64,000 nucleotides of DNA from assembly GCA_030248195.1 (NCBI GenBank), contig JASAND010026051.1:1-64000 (forward strand). Direction: 5' to 3'. The notes beneath the pieces are model-generated. The model saw only the letters and a program-made list of their open reading frames with translations. It had not been told where the DNA came from and did not search any database. Within the stretch, counting starts at the first letter, position 1, and the number at the start of each line of letters is the position of its first letter. This stretch comes from Trissonchulus latispiculum (taxonomy: Eukaryota; Nematoda; Enoplea; Enoplida; Ironidae). Position numbers and translations under genes: made by a program. This document shows, in pieces, positions 23,923-35,574 of the stretch.

Positions 23923-24593
23923 ATGTCATCGACAACTGGCAAGGAAGGTCCAGTTAAAGGACGGTCCTACCAGTATAATTCTCAGGACAAATCTGAAATC
24001 GAGAAACATATCCGTGCAATGTTGGATGAGGTGGTATGTTCACCCTCCACCAGTCCCTGGTCCTCACCCTGTATACTGGTCGGCAAAAAGGATGGCACTA
24101 CTAGATTAGTCATAAATTACCGAAGACTAAATATGATTACGAAAAAGGATAATTATCCTTTGCCCAAGATCGACGAGATCCTGGATCAACTCCAGGGCGC
24201 TGTCATATTTTCGACTTTTGACTTAGCAGCGGGATACTGGCAAGTCGGGGTGTACCCTGAACATCGTGAAAACACCGCTCTTGTTTCTCATATGGTGTTG
24301 TTCCATATGAACGTCATGCCGTTTGGGTTGTGTTAAACGCACCCGCAACGTTCCAACGCTTGATGGAAAAAGTCTTGACAGACATGCCATTCTATATTGA
24401 TGACGTATTAATTCCCTCTACAGACAAGGAATCCCATTTAGACATGATCAGGTCGACCCTGACTGGCCTACGGGATAATGGTTTACGGGATAATGGTATC
24501 AAGCTTAAGAAGTGCTGCTTTGCTCGGGAATCGGTTCCTTTTCTGGCGACTATGTGGGCCCTAACGGCATCAGTGTTGACCCAGATAAAGTGA
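23923..24593 (+). pseudogene. Gypsy reverse transcriptase, right copy, frameshifted
   Basis: Frame 23,923-24,336 holds the fingers and palm A motif (LVINYRRLN, FDLAAGYWQV, PFGLC). Frame 24,330-24,593 holds the catalytic YIDDVLI and the palm end. The frame switch at about 24,333 falls immediately after PFGLC, where an intact gypsy RT reads straight through. Identical to the left arm in protein sequence. Confidence 0.9.
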
Positions 24594-25720
24594 AAGCAGT
24601 GTCCCAGCTTAGCCCACCTAAAGACGTCAAAGGCATTCGGTCTTTTTTGGGAATGTGTGGCTACTACAGGTGGTTCGTGTCGAACAATGCCAATGTAGCA
24701 TCTCCACTTACAGACCTGCTGAAGAAAGGGGTACCCTTTGTTTGGTCTAACGCCTGCCAGCAAGCCTTAGAGGAACTCAAACGGCATCTGTCACAAGCTC
24801 CAATTCTGGCTTTTCCTGATTTTGATAAAACATTTTATGTTTCATCTGACGCCAGTAAGCAAGGTTTCGATGCTATTTTGGAACAACAGTTCTCTGTCCC
24901 TTGGAGCCTGGATAAACCAAATGGACCGCGCGTGTTACGTGAGCGGCCGGTTGCTTATGCTAGTAGGACCTTGACACAAGGCGAGAAGGGCTACTCCGCG
25001 ACGGAAATGGAAGCCTTCGCAGCACTTTGGGGATGTCAGAAGTTTCGACACTATTTGTCCTGCAAGCAATTCGTTCTGCGGACTGACCATCAAGCAGTAA
25101 GGGACTTACTGAATAATATTAAAGCTTTGGGACAAGGCAAGTTACCCAAGTTTGCGTTACGCATGCTTGAGTTCGATTTTACAGCGGAGTACCGACCTGG
25201 CCGCGAGTCGGATTGTTTATCCCGACAAGATACGATTGAAGAACCAGAGGATAGCGAACAGGAAGCAACAGCGGTTATGTACGGGCCAGAGGTATACGCT
25301 TTGACAGCGGCCCTCTCAGCTCCACCAACTTTGCTTACTTGGAAACGAGGACTTCGTGACGAAGCAGAATTTGCGACTTTGTTAGACTTTTTGGAACAAA
25401 AGCGGTTACCGGCTAACCAACAGGAAGCCCAAGAGGTCAGGAAGTTGCGGTCTACCTTTTTCATACGAGACGGGGTGCTCTATCGCTGGCACTTGAATAA
25501 GCATGCGGAAAGGAGAGGGTTACCCTTTCCTACAGTAGTTGTCCCGAAAGTGCAACGTGAACAGTTATTGCAAAAAGTGCATTCCGATTTTACAACAGGG
25601 GGGCACCGAGCCCAACCAAATGCGATGGCCAGTTTGGAAACCAGGTACTGGTGGCCACGAATGTCGCAGGATCTAGAGGATTATATTGCACAGTGTGAAT
25701 CCTGTGCTAAGTTTAGCTAA
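24512..25720 (+). pseudogene. Gypsy RT end, RNase H and integrase zinc-binding region, right copy
   Basis: The 402-codon frame is identical in protein to 5,430-6,638 of the left arm. Residues about 35-60 are the RT thumb/connection, about 108-200 RNase H (acidic residues in SSDAS, TEMEA and TDHQA), and about 350-402 the integrase HHCC zinc region ending CESCAKFS followed by a stop. Confidence 0.9.
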
Positions 25721-25744
25721 GGCCCACGCCGACATCAAGCTACA

Positions 25745-26433
25745 ATGCAAAACATGGTGGTGGTACGCCGACCGTTGGACGTGGTTGCCATAGATGTTAT
25801 GCACTTCACCCAGAAAGAGATTATTAGAGGTAACACTTCTGTCCTGTGTATAGTGGATTATCTCACGCGTTACGGGGAGGCATTTACTGTGCCTAACGAG
25901 AGAGCCGAAACAACTGCATACTGGTATTTTAACGGCTTCGTAGCTCGGTGGGGTGTCCCTGCTCGTGTGCTGACAGAGCAAGACCCCAATTTTATGTCTG
26001 TCTTTTTGAAGGCGTTGGTGGATGCTAGCGGTTCAGACGACTCCGAACTGCTGCTTATCACCCGCAAACGAATGGTGTAGTGAAACGATTTAATCGCACA
26101 ATTAGAAGCCTGGTTGCTCAGTATGTGGATTGTTTCCAGTCCGATTGGGACGATTACCTGCCATGGGGCCTGTCTATTTATAGAGCAACAATTCATAGTG
26201 CATCGAAGGAAACACCCTTTTTCCTGATGACTGGTAGAGACTACCGGTACCCGCTAGATAACTTTTTCCAGCTCCCTGGAGGGGAGGGCACCACACAAAG
26301 ATACAGTGACGCACGAAGCCAGTTACTGGCTCGGCTTAATGAAGCCTGGCGGATCGCCCACGAGGCTTTGCAGGAAGCACAATTGGTTAACAAGGAGCGA
26401 TATGACTTGAAAGCGTCAACCTGTCGAGTGTAA
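25745..26433 (+). pseudogene. Gypsy integrase catalytic core, right copy, broken and mutated
   Basis: Frames 25,745-26,080 and 26,080-26,433 span the core. The first catalytic aspartate is present (VAIDVMHF). The second site reads TEQD rather than the usual SDxG, and the third site reads GVVKRFNRT with lysine in the glutamate position. The second frame runs 42 codons longer than in the left arm because of a two-base difference near 26,280, reaching an ERYDL segment typical of the core's end. Confidence 0.85.
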
Positions 26434-26458
26434 ACCAGGTATCCTGGTTATTCTTAAC

Positions 26459-26662
26459 GTGGAGCAAAAGAACGTACCGGCAGGCTTGAGCAAAAAGTTG
26501 CGGCCTAAATATGAGGGACCTTACCGTATCTTGGACAAAATTTCGATAACGAATTATCGTATAGCTAGAACCAACGGACTGAGTGACCCAGTTGCTGTCA
26601 ACATCAATAGACTGAAACCGTTTATTGATGCTCCAGTGAAGTTGCCTGTAGTAACATTGTAG
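26459..26662 (+). pseudogene. Gypsy integrase C-terminal (GPY) module, right copy
   Basis: KLRPKYEGPYRI and NRLKPFI mark the GPY/F module. This 67-codon fragment is in a different frame from the core. The 790 bases that follow (26,663-27,452) hold no gene. Confidence 0.8.
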
Positions 26663-27460
26663 GTTACCTACAATTTTTGACAGAGCACAAGATCTAGCTA
26701 AGCCTTGTGTGACATAGGAGCTCCTGTTCTCTGTGGACTAATTTGGGTTTTAAATCGAAGGCCTTCGCAACAGTAGCTAGGGTTTTAACCGAATACTTGG
26801 TGGTAGCATAATATTTGTTGCATTAGCCACTTAATGGGGTGGGGTAAAATTTTTCCAAGACTTCCTTCTAGATTTACTATTTCTTTAATAAAGTGGAGTT
26901 TATTTAATTACAAATCTTAATTTCCCAAGCTATGACTAATAAATTGTAGTCATGGGTCATTTATCCTTTTCATTCATCTTTTGTTCTTAATTAACCCTAA
27001 CTACGGGGTTTCTTCGCCCTGTTAAATTTACCTAGGTGGTTTTCTCTTTTCAATTATGATTTCTTGGTTTCGTGGTAAAATTATTTAAGGAGGTCCTGCA
27101 TTGTTTCATATACCTATTAATGTACGTGTATATGTACTTTTATAGACGTACATTGGGTAATTGTGTGTGTGTGCGCTTAACCCTTATGTGTGTATTTTTG
27201 TTCGGTACTTTCCCTACGCAGGTTAACATTAAGTAGCGTAGTTTCTCTGTGTGTGTAGTTTCTCTCACTTCAGAAGAATAACGTTTATTTCCCCTGTATC
27301 GGCGTGATCCATTATGATCCCGCCACGGCCCATCGCGCCCATTCCTGCCTGGCCATCGATCGTTCCAAACCCCTCTGGGACCAGTTCTGAGTCATTATGG
27401 CTCAGATGAGGTAATACCGGTGACCGGGTAACCTATATTTTAACAGTTAATAGTCGTGAC

Positions 27461-27649
27461 CATACGTGTGCTTGGGGGGGGATTTTTCACCCCCCCCCCC
27501 AGACCTGAGCTCACCCCCCCCCAGAGGGGTCCCTCACCCCCCCCCCAGAATCCGGATTTTTCCGGTAAAAAACCGGAAAAATTCGGTTTTTCGGCGGCCT
27601 TCGGCCGCCCTTCACCCCCCCCCAGAACTTCCCCTCCTGCACATGTCTG
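27461..27649. mobile_element. hAT-like MITE, family 1 (right arm)
   Basis: The mirror of 3,501-3,691, starting CATACGTGTGC and ending GCACATGTCTG, with 8-bp TSD GTCGTGAC at 27,453-27,460 and 27,650-27,657. It is two bases shorter than the left copy because homopolymer lengths differ. Confidence 0.9.
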
Positions 27650-27869
27650 GTCGTGACGATTATTTTCTGATTAATTCCCAGTCCCTTTCCATCATATCAA
27701 CAACGGTGGAGGTACATCAATTACGGCGAATGTCTTCATCACAACGGTGGAGGTTTTCATTCCTTACCAATCCATTATTTGACCATTATTCCAATCGTAA
27801 CTATTCATCAAATTTGCCAGATTTTTGACATTATATTACTGGACTGGACTCTTCTTTTATTTGGACTTA

Positions 27870-28178
27870 CCTTAATTGGTCTTTAACCTGATTTGGACTT
27901 CATATTTCTTGGAATCTATCTTTTACCCTACCTGGACTTGCCCAATTAGAACTCTATAATTCTTGGCCTTTAACTTTTACTTTATCTGAATCCTCTGTTT
28001 AGACTTTCCCTAGTTTGCCTTTAATTAACCCTATATTGGACCTGCCTTAATTGGACTATTTTATATTTACTGGATCTTGATTCTTACCTTATTTGGGCTG
28101 CCCAATATGGATTCACTTTACATAGGACTCATCCTCTGTTGACTTATCTACTCAATTTAAGAAGAATTCCTTATTTGG
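27870..28178. promoter_or_regulatory. CArG-box cluster, mirror copy
   Basis: The mirror of 2,972-3,280, carrying the same five CC(A/T)6GG motifs on the other strand (for example CCTTATTTGG at 28,169-28,178). Same caveat: it may be a degenerate repeat. Confidence 0.35.
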
Positions 28179-28558
28179 ACTAGCTTTGCTCAACTATTGC
28201 CTTCCCTATTGTGACTTAACTGATTGTGACTCTGATTGCTCAATAAACTGACTTTCCTATATTTGGCCATTTTCAACGATAGTGACGTTTACTGTATATA
28301 ACTATTCCAAAGAAGACTTATTCCTATCACCTAGCGATTTATTGGACTAGTTATATAAATGTATGCTTTAATCTGTAGGTACGTATGTTTTTATGGTATT
28401 GTGCTTTACGTTGTATTATTAGCGCTTAAAAGTTAACTTTTTTCTGATTATATATTCTCTTAGAATTTAACTAAAATCTTGTGTACTTTGTATCAGAATA
28501 ATAAAGAGTCAAAACAGACACCAGTCCACGGATCCACGGGGGATGCATAGATATCAAT

Positions 28559-28653
28559 GAGAATAGGAAAATATCAAAACGTGGACACCCAGAAAGCGTG
28601 ATTAAGGTTGGTTAGATTTCTGGGTGTCCACGTTTTGATATTTTCCTATTCTC
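28559..28653. repeat. Perfect 37-bp-arm hairpin, mirror copy
   Basis: The exact mirror of 2,497-2,591. CTTGTGTACTTTGTA occurs on both sides (about 28,482-28,496 and 28,653-28,667), consistent with a target-site duplication around an insertion of about 155 bases. Confidence 0.9.
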
Positions 28654-29277
28654 CTTGTGTACTTTGTAGTGATTTTTGACTGTGTTTTCTTGCATAATTC
28701 TTGTCATATTATGCTATGCTGTATTATTTTATGTCTGCTTTAATTATCTAACCAAAATCTATTGCAAAATTTTACAATAACATGGTTCATTCTTTTCTTG
28801 AAGTTTTTTATGGTTTTATTAACGGGTTTTCGATTCAAATTGCGGGTTTCGTGTATTTTACTAGTCTTTTGCGACCTGACGTAACGTCAGAAGATGCGTG
28901 ACGCACCGGTCAGATCATACTGTAACTCCCTATCTGCCACCACTTTTTACCAAAGTTATTTTAGCTTCTTTAGTAGCCCCACCAACTGTTCCTACCTTTT
29001 ATGTACCCACTGCTTAGTCTGTATGTTCAACATTTTAATTAATGTCAGTTTTGTGTCCCTCTCCAGTGCGCCAAAGTACCTCCCGACTATATATGTCTCT
29101 TCCATTCTAGGGCCTGCAGCGCGGTTGAGAGGATCTTTCCCAAACTTCCTTATTTTAAGGGACTTTTACTTACATTTTAACCAGTGTTTCGCGTTTTAGT
29201 TAATTTCTAGACTCCATTTAACCCCCTCCTAATTTAACGTTATTTAATATCATAGTGCCACAAGAGTACTTATTTGT
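28654..29277. other. Non-coding 3' region of the right gypsy copy
   Basis: Contains the 101-codon ORF 28,894-29,199 (mirror of 1,948-2,253), not recognised as any gene. No polypurine tract is evident next to the LTR. Confidence 0.4.
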
Positions 29278-30192
29278 TAGTGTATATATTTTTATATGGT
29301 CGGTTTGTTTCTCTGTGGGTTACCTTTGTTGATTTTCCTTTTTGAAGTAGTGACTATTTTGTCTATTCAAACTTAGTACGCTCCAGGGTGACCCTGTAGA
29401 GCCTTTCGCTATCTATTTAAAAGTTTTTTTTATTCTCCTGAATTCCCTCGTATTAGCTTCTTCTGGAAATTTCCATGAGTCTTTTTAAATTAGGCCGTGA
29501 CGGTCAAAACATATTTTAGGGCTTCTTCTCTATTAGTGGGGATCTTCTAAAAGTTGTTGTCTTGTCAATTTCTGCCTTTGTAAAAAATTGGGTGGTTTTA
29601 TTATTTTGTTTTGTATTGAAAAGTACTTGAAAGGTTTATTGGTAATTGTCTTAATTTTGTTTCTATCTTCTGCCTTTTTTGTACGCCCTTTCGAGGGTCT
29701 CCCCCATTGTCAAAGACGTAATCTTTTATAGTAAATGTGGTCTTTTTCGGACCATTTTTAGGGTGCCATTTTAGTTAGGTATTTGTGTTAGTTTGTTTAC
29801 TCGTTAGGTAAGGTTTTTCAGTGATAATTTGGGTAGGTAGATAGGTTTTTAAGTGTGTATTTTTCAGCAAATTTAGGGTAGGTTCTTTATATTTGAGTCT
29901 CTGCTATTTATCGGCGGTTTAACTCCGTTCGGTAGGATTCACTTAGGAAGTTTTGGCGAGGTTCGCATAGTTCGACTGGAACTACATCTCCTCCAGGTTC
30001 GACGTTCTCCTTGTGCACAGTTTCCCACTCGTAAAATTTGGTTAGTCAGTACACTGCCAACTTTACATTAGGCTACCAGTCCACGACCTCATTTTTTCTA
30101 TTTTTATTCAGCTTTTTGTAATTTTTTCTTTGTCTCCTTTTTGATAGTTCAATATTTTTAATTAATTCTTTGTGATCTCATTCATTTTTCCT
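29278..30192 (+). mobile_element. 3' LTR of right gypsy copy
   Basis: A direct repeat of 17,680-18,583 and mirror of 957-1,869. It starts near TGTATATATTTTTATATGG and ends near CATTCATTTTTC. A partial LTR fragment follows at about 30,200-30,252. Confidence 0.8.
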
Positions 30193-30273
30193 CGTTTCCA
30201 CAGTTTCCCACTCGTAAAGTTTGGTTAGTCAGTACACTGCCAGCTTTACAGCAGGAATGTATAGAATGACAAC

Positions 30274-30324
<51 letters not shown>
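30274..30324. repeat. (TA)n microsatellite, right arm
   Basis: About 51 bases of TA, mirroring 829-872 with extra units. Confidence 0.95.
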
Positions 30325-30326
<2 letters not shown>

Positions 30327-30390
30327 CATTAAGATTATGCAAATTAGGTTTTGACACTATTTAAGCAGCAAAACTGACTACTTTCCCGCA

Positions 30391-30663
30391 GTGTTCGACC
30401 TACAGCTACAAGGCTGCAGATTTTTGAGCACTAGTATAGCTTCGGAGCTACGCATGAGTGCAGTAGATAAGAAGGTACTAGCGTACGCTGGGCATCACAA
30501 GTCCAGTCCAATCGTGGAATGGGCAAGTATAGACCTGCTCTTCCTGATCTTTATTCAGATCAGCGACAAAAAATTGAGCAGCGGAATGAAAACTCATGAA
30601 ATTTTAGTCTTGAGAATCAACGATTTTTTCCTATTTATTTGGAATAGAATATTACGTTTTTAA
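30391..30663 (+). other. Unrecognised 90-codon ORF in outer right arm
   Basis: The mirror of 490-762. No recognised domain and no evidence of expression. The rest of 30,664-31,153 is non-coding. Confidence 0.2.
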
Positions 30664-31417
30664 AGTTGTACTGCTGAATCAAATGCTGAAACTTATGCAT
30701 CAATACATTGTGCAATACTATGTTTTGTTAGTTCAAAGAAATGACGTCTGGCCTCATAAGAAGGAACAAAGATTTAGTAGGATTTTGAAAGATAATAGCA
30801 ATAGTTTGAAATCAAGGGAAATCAAGAAATGTCAAGTGAAATTATAATGTAAACCTATTAGGCTTCTAAAACTTAACTTTATCCTTTTAACTAAGGACAA
30901 TGTTCGTAATTGAATAATTAACAGGTCTGAACAGGAATACTTCCGCTTTTGGGGCCAACTTGTTCATAGTGCAAAAAGCATCGATTTTCGAATTTTTTAC
31001 TTCAAAAAATCGCCAAAAGTCCGTCGCTTGTTATAGTTACGCTAGAAGAGTTATTTGCACTCTATAGTCTGTCCTGGACATGTCTGCAAGTTGTAGAGCC
31101 TTGCTTTCATACACGAAATTTTTTATTATTCTAATTTTCTAATTCTTTCTGTCACAAACGCTTTATCCTTTTTCATTTTCCTATGTTTAATACATGTTCA
31201 TGTCACCATTGTCGGGCTATACAGAACGCCAGAAGCAATATTTCGCAAAACGCTCTTGTGTAGCACTTCTACCAGGCTGGAGGACCGAGAAGAAGAAACC
31301 AAGGACAAGCCCAAGACGGGAGGCCTCAGGCACCCTCGTACCCAGGAAACCAGGACCTAGAAGAGAGAAGGGAAGAGGGAGGTTCAGCTTTTCACTCGCC
31401 ATTGAAAGTAATGAATT

Positions 31418-31488
31418 GGTCTCGCCTTGGATCGAGCCACCGCCCTTCTACTCCGGAGCAGACATGCTAACCACTATACCACGAGACC
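31418..31488 (-). repeat. tRNA-like sequence, unit 1 (probable SINE head or tRNA pseudogene)
   Basis: 71 nt with complementary acceptor ends GGTCTCG/CGAGACC, an A-box-like TGGTATAGTGGTTAGCATG and a B-box-like GGCTCGATCC. The anticodon arm is one base short of canonical and the T stem is poorly paired, so it is not a functional tRNA gene. The duplicate is at 42,911-42,981. Confidence 0.6.
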
Positions 31489-31854
31489 ATCAACTGAATA
31501 TCAGGCTTATCAATCTTTCCTGTGAATGCTTCCCTTACACTTCATTTAGAGACCTTTGGGGATTAGAAAGTACGAGAAAACGAACAAAATCGGAGATGGT
31601 CGAAAAGTATGCCACATTAAAGCGACCCTATCTTTAAGGCGCTGTTTTCTTTTACTGCAGTGGTTTCCAATTTTGCGCAGTCGCCCTTAATAGTTTAAAA
31701 AATTCGCAAAAATTGCTGAATTTTGGATACTGGAAATGTTTTGTGCCAAACCAAGAAAACGTCCCTCCGCAATTTAGCAAATATGCATGCTGCCAAAACG
31801 TGTTTGAATCTGTCCAGTAGTCTTAGAAAAACCGATATTTAAAACAAAATCCGA

Positions 31855-31984
31855 CGTCCACCTAGTTCATAACTATAACCCAGTGATACACTGCGAACGG
31901 AATGTTAGGGTAACTTTCCAGTGGTGAATGCTTAGAAATACAGCAAAACATTAAAACTGAAAGAACGGCTACCAGTGCGAACAT
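31855..31984 (-). pseudogene. Leader-exon fragment of the secreted-protein family (copy A)
   Basis: On the minus strand from ATG at 31,984 it reads MFALVAVLSVLMFCC, closely matching the signal peptide of the 36,505-37,539 gene, then about 25 more codons before a one-base insertion destroys the frame. Homology stops where the body of the gene would follow. This is a truncated duplicate of the first coding segment. Confidence 0.75.
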
Positions 31985-32703
31985 AACTTTCCTTGAATTT
32001 CAGAATGCGTCAAAAACGTTTTTGACTGTTGGAAAAAACTAAAGCCGGGTCTCTAATCTGCATTTTTATTTTAGCATTGATCCTAATATTTAAGTTCTGG
32101 CCCTAAGCTGAGTCCTAAAAGCTTCAATAGCTTGAATGCAGGATTTTTGGAAATTTACCTGGAACAGCAAGCGTAAAATTGGTCAAATAACCTTCTAGCC
32201 AGGTCTTCTCCACAAATTTTCTGTTCTATACGTTACGCAATTAAAATAGATAAGTCGACATCACAGTGCTAACGTAACAATTGTATGATAAACGGACTGT
32301 AATGTAACGCAGCTGTATTCAGATATGAGAGTTCAGGTAATGACCAGAGTATCATCAGAGCAGGGAAGCTGATTGACATCGAAACACGGATTGTCTCTTG
32401 CCTGAAGTTAAAATAAAAATAACTATTCTGACATTTAATCAAAATGTATTTTTAAATTTATCTGGCTTTATCTCTGCTTCAGTGCATTGAAAGGGGGGAG
32501 ATTCAGTTGCATGAACTAAATAACTTGGCGGTTACTTCTCAGTTTGTTTTAAACTCAAGTGCTCAAGCTGTTGATTAGCTATTGAGATTACTTTGTGATA
32601 AATACGAGAATATGCAGTTGACTGCTTTCGAAGTTAGAACATTCAAGAGCTATGAGTGTAAGAAATGAAATTGCCACTTCAGCACCTGAGACCCGTAAAA
32701 TTC

Positions 32704-32779
32704 GGGCCTCGGGTATGATTCGAACCCACGACTTTCGGATGAACGCTCCGACGCTGTTCCAACTGAGCTATCTAGGCTA
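32704..32779 (-). repeat. tRNA-derived SINE head, unit 1
   Basis: About 76 nt with A-box TAGCTCAGTTGG, a perfect 5-bp anticodon stem TCGGA/TCCGA around a 7-nt loop, and B-box GGGTTCGAATC. The acceptor stem is only partly paired and position 33 of the loop is not U. Strong internal Pol III boxes with a degraded tRNA fold suggest a SINE. The copy at 44,210-44,281 has a small deletion in the T arm. Confidence 0.65.
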
Positions 32780-33254
32780 CAGTCGCGCCAAGCTAGAAGG
32801 AGTTCGTATCCAAACTGAAGTGACAATGAATTAATAATGCGTTTGTTGATACCTTGAAAGCCAGTGAAACTTGCCGGCATCATCGGCCGGACTGGAATAA
32901 ACTTTCCATGCCGGCTTCTGTGCTTATCCGACATGGTTGAAATTCATTTCGAAAATCAACAATATATATACTTTTAAGCTACCTTTAGTGCTGCTACTTT
33001 TAGATTTTGCGCCATAAAAATTTATTTAGCAGCTGCGTGCTCCAATTAGAGACCTTTACTCAGACCCCAGAAGCCTGGTCCGGCCCGGCCGCGTATTTAG
33101 AAAGTGTACACAGTGTGAAGTTTGGGTCTACGTATGTTAGTAAAATGCACTGATTCTTGAATAAAACGAGTTGTCTATCTAGAATTTAGGATAAGACTAG
33201 ATCACAAGGTAACTGTGTGGTGTGTGATGCCAATGGAAAATGTCCTAAGTCTAC

Positions 33255-34272
33255 TTAAGGTGCTGGTTTCCTTTTGTGCGGTGCTTTTTTAGTAATTTTT
33301 TGAACCGCTATAACTTTCGCAATTTTGGGAGTTGGAAAGAGCTTTATACATCATTTTAAAGCTTATTCTCTGTACATTCACATGAGCTTACGAAACTGGC
33401 AAAAGTAGCAAAAAAATTGCTGCAATTTTTTGACATACTGACATCTAACATGAAGAATATAGACCAAAAATCTTTGAACATCGATTTCTCAAAACTGAAG
33501 AATCGGCCAAAAGTTCTTTATGTGCCACGATATGATGGACATATGGGCCGAGGGACGTTTTTTTGGATTTGGCTCAACAAGTCTCAATACTCCACAGAAA
33601 ATCCGACAAATGTACGGTAACACGAAGTTTCGCAACTTCGCATTGAGTTTTCTTGCAACTCAATATGTTTTAGCCCAAACCAAGAAAAACGTCCCTAAGC
33701 AGAAGTGCGAATTTAGATTCTGCCGAAAATCTCCGGAGTCCGTCGAGTAGTTTTTGAGAAATCGATGTTCGAAACAAAATAATCGCAGTTTTGCCAAAAT
33801 GGTTTTTCGGCCAAATCTCTAGCTGAAAGCAATAAAGTCCGGCTACTAGGCATTCATAAAATGGGCATTTGGAAGCTGTATCGATTGAGTATAAATAAGC
33901 CAACTTTGGCCTTAGCATGTGGCAGTAATTTTGAAAAAACTGATTTCCTCAAAAATGGTCATTTTTTGGCCCTAAAAACAGTTTTTTGCTTATACCGACT
34001 TAACCACTGGAGACAGATCAAAAGTTGTAAGAGCAAAAATGTTCGTTTTCGTGTCCTCTTTCCGGCCATAGCAAACAATCCCGTGTCTTGTCTACTTGCT
34101 GGGAGCCTAAGGCGAAAAACCAAAACTTTTTTATCTTTTGACCTAAAAATACGGGAGTGGTCCCAGAATGTTAAAGAGCACGGAAATAGGTTATTTGGTA
34201 AGTTTTAGCCATTTACGTAAAAGATTGAAGGCGTATGAGTCAAAAATACCCGAAAGGAAACCAGTACCTTAA
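33255..34272. mobile_element. TTAA-flanked MITE, family E1, unit 1
   Basis: 1,018 bp bounded by TTAA at both ends. Terminal inverted repeats begin TTAAGGTGCTGGTTTCC and end GGAAACCAGTACCTTAA. Internal short ORFs are not transposases. TTAA target duplication is typical of the piggyBac superfamily; the GG ends differ from canonical CCC, so that assignment is tentative. Confidence 0.8.
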
Positions 34273-35225
34273 AGGAATATCAAACAACAAATGATTTTTC
34301 TGTCACTTTCGCTACTGAGCTAGACAAAACTCATAAGATACAAAACCAAAAAGGTGACAAATATTTTACATCGACTTCAAACGTAAAACACAAGATTTAT
34401 AGCGCCAACCAAAATATAAAAACAACTCAAAATTCGAAAGTTACTCGTCAAATCGACTAACCCCAATCGGAATCTAAACAACGCGAGAAACCCCCGACCA
34501 CTCTACAGCTTCATTCGAACCCAACTGCACTGTCCAGGCATGAACCAATTGACAACTTAGCTAAAGTACCGACAATTCTAGACAGAAGTCGAAAAAACGC
34601 TGAGCGTTTGTCAAGTTAAGTATTTTCCAAATAATTTCATAATTTAGGAGTGCGTGCTAACTTCACGAAATGTCTATCTTGAGTGCACGCTATCTTCACA
34701 TAATACCCCCTCTTTTCCCCCGGGCGGCCTCGGACGGGTTTTGACCGGTTAGAAAAAGGCTAAAAAGGAGTTATCACAGGTATACTACGTACTATTAAGG
34801 TAAAACGGTTTTTAGAAATTCTACGTAAAAATAAAATATTTTTGATGCACATGCATCGGACCTCGGTCAAGCAAACACATTCTCGACATGCTGACCGGAC
34901 TACGGTGAAACTACTCAAACTTAATTGAGACTACTTCTTCGACTTTTTGACAACTACCTTTGACGATAACTATTACAATACAACACAACTACAGAACAAC
35001 ATCCTAAAGTATAAAACCGTCCAAAGCCACAGAAAAACGAAAACAACCCCAATTAAAACAATCCACAAAAGAGAAAATATATAACTATATGATGGTAGAT
35101 ATGCATAGAAAGAATGACAAATGACAATATATATTGTGCAAAACTGCGGACAAGAGAATTATAGAGAGGTATACTAGTACAAAACCATAATAGCAATGCA
35201 AAGGTAAACAACATGAAGTAAACTA
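34273..35225. other. Non-coding stretch, unit 1
   Basis: About 950 bases without a gene, duplicated almost perfectly at 45,780-46,730. Nothing recognisable beyond an AT-rich composition. Confidence 0.4.
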
Positions 35226-35313
35226 TTGAGTACTTGCCTAGCTGCGTGTTTAGAAATAGAAAGAAAAAGAAAAATTTTAAGAAAAATAGGTGAAAGTGAC
35301 AGTCAGCAAATCA

Positions 35314-35350
35314 ATACATACATACATACATACATACATACATACATACA
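35314..35350. repeat. (CATA)n microsatellite, unit 1
   Basis: About nine CATA units. The unit 2 copy at 46,820-46,848 has about two fewer. Confidence 0.95.
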
Positions 35351-35375
35351 ATACTGGTCCGGCCCGGCCGCGTAT

Positions 35376-35486
35376 TTAGAAAGTGTACACAGTGTCCGCG
35401 CATTGGAAAGTGTACTGCGTGTACGCGCACTGCGTTAGAAAATGTACACCGTGTGCGTGCATCGTATTAGAAAATGTACAGTGTGG
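35376..35486. repeat. Imperfect tandem repeat of about 33 bp, unit 1
   Basis: Three to four copies of a unit containing TTAGAAAATGTACACCGTG and CG-rich GTGTACGCGCAC spacers. The duplicate is at 46,875-46,985, and a single unit follows the same GGTCCGGCCCGGCCGCG word at about 33,075 and 44,582. Confidence 0.75.
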
Positions 35487-35574
35487 TGCCCCCATGAAAC
35501 ATGTATACGTCGAAGATGCAAGTGCGTTGACACGTGTGACAAGACTCATTGCATACTGCAGCTAACTACTTTGG

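Larger units (their letters stand above)
17680..30192 (+). mobile_element. Decayed Ty3/gypsy-type LTR retrotransposon, right copy
   Basis: The plus-strand mirror of the left copy: 5' LTR about 17,680-18,583, gag remnants 18,790-21,632, protease 22,644-23,218, RT 23,923-24,593, RNase H and integrase zinc region 24,512-25,720, integrase core 25,745-26,433, GPY module 26,459-26,662, non-coding 3' region with MITE and hairpin, 3' LTR 29,278-30,192. All pol frameshifts match those of the left copy. The gag region has extra single-base losses here. Confidence 0.9.
1..31153. repeat. Giant inverted repeat (fold-back palindrome), two arms of about 15.5 kb
   Basis: The first bases of the window are the reverse complement of 31,141-31,153, and mirrored features run all the way in: microsatellite, LTRs, hAT-like MITE, every pol ORF, hairpin. 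Between about 2.5 and 8.9 kb, coordinates mirror almost exactly as x to 31,150 minus x. The turn is AACTTC (15,822-15,827), nine loop bases, GAAGTT (15,837-15,842). Outer arms are nearly identical. Inner arms (9,050-22,095) show many small indels, and the right inner arm is about 0.5 kb shorter. The left end coincides with the window edge, so the palindrome may extend further. It could be a real inverted duplication or a fold-back read or assembly artefact. Confidence 0.95.

Noticed and set aside
31418..31488. Functional tRNA gene
   Set aside because: Acceptor ends pair, but the anticodon stem lacks a base and the T stem does not pair; called a tRNA-like repeat instead.
32350..32360. Second hammerhead core (CTGATGA on the minus strand)
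   Set aside because: No GAAA core or supporting stems at the right distance.
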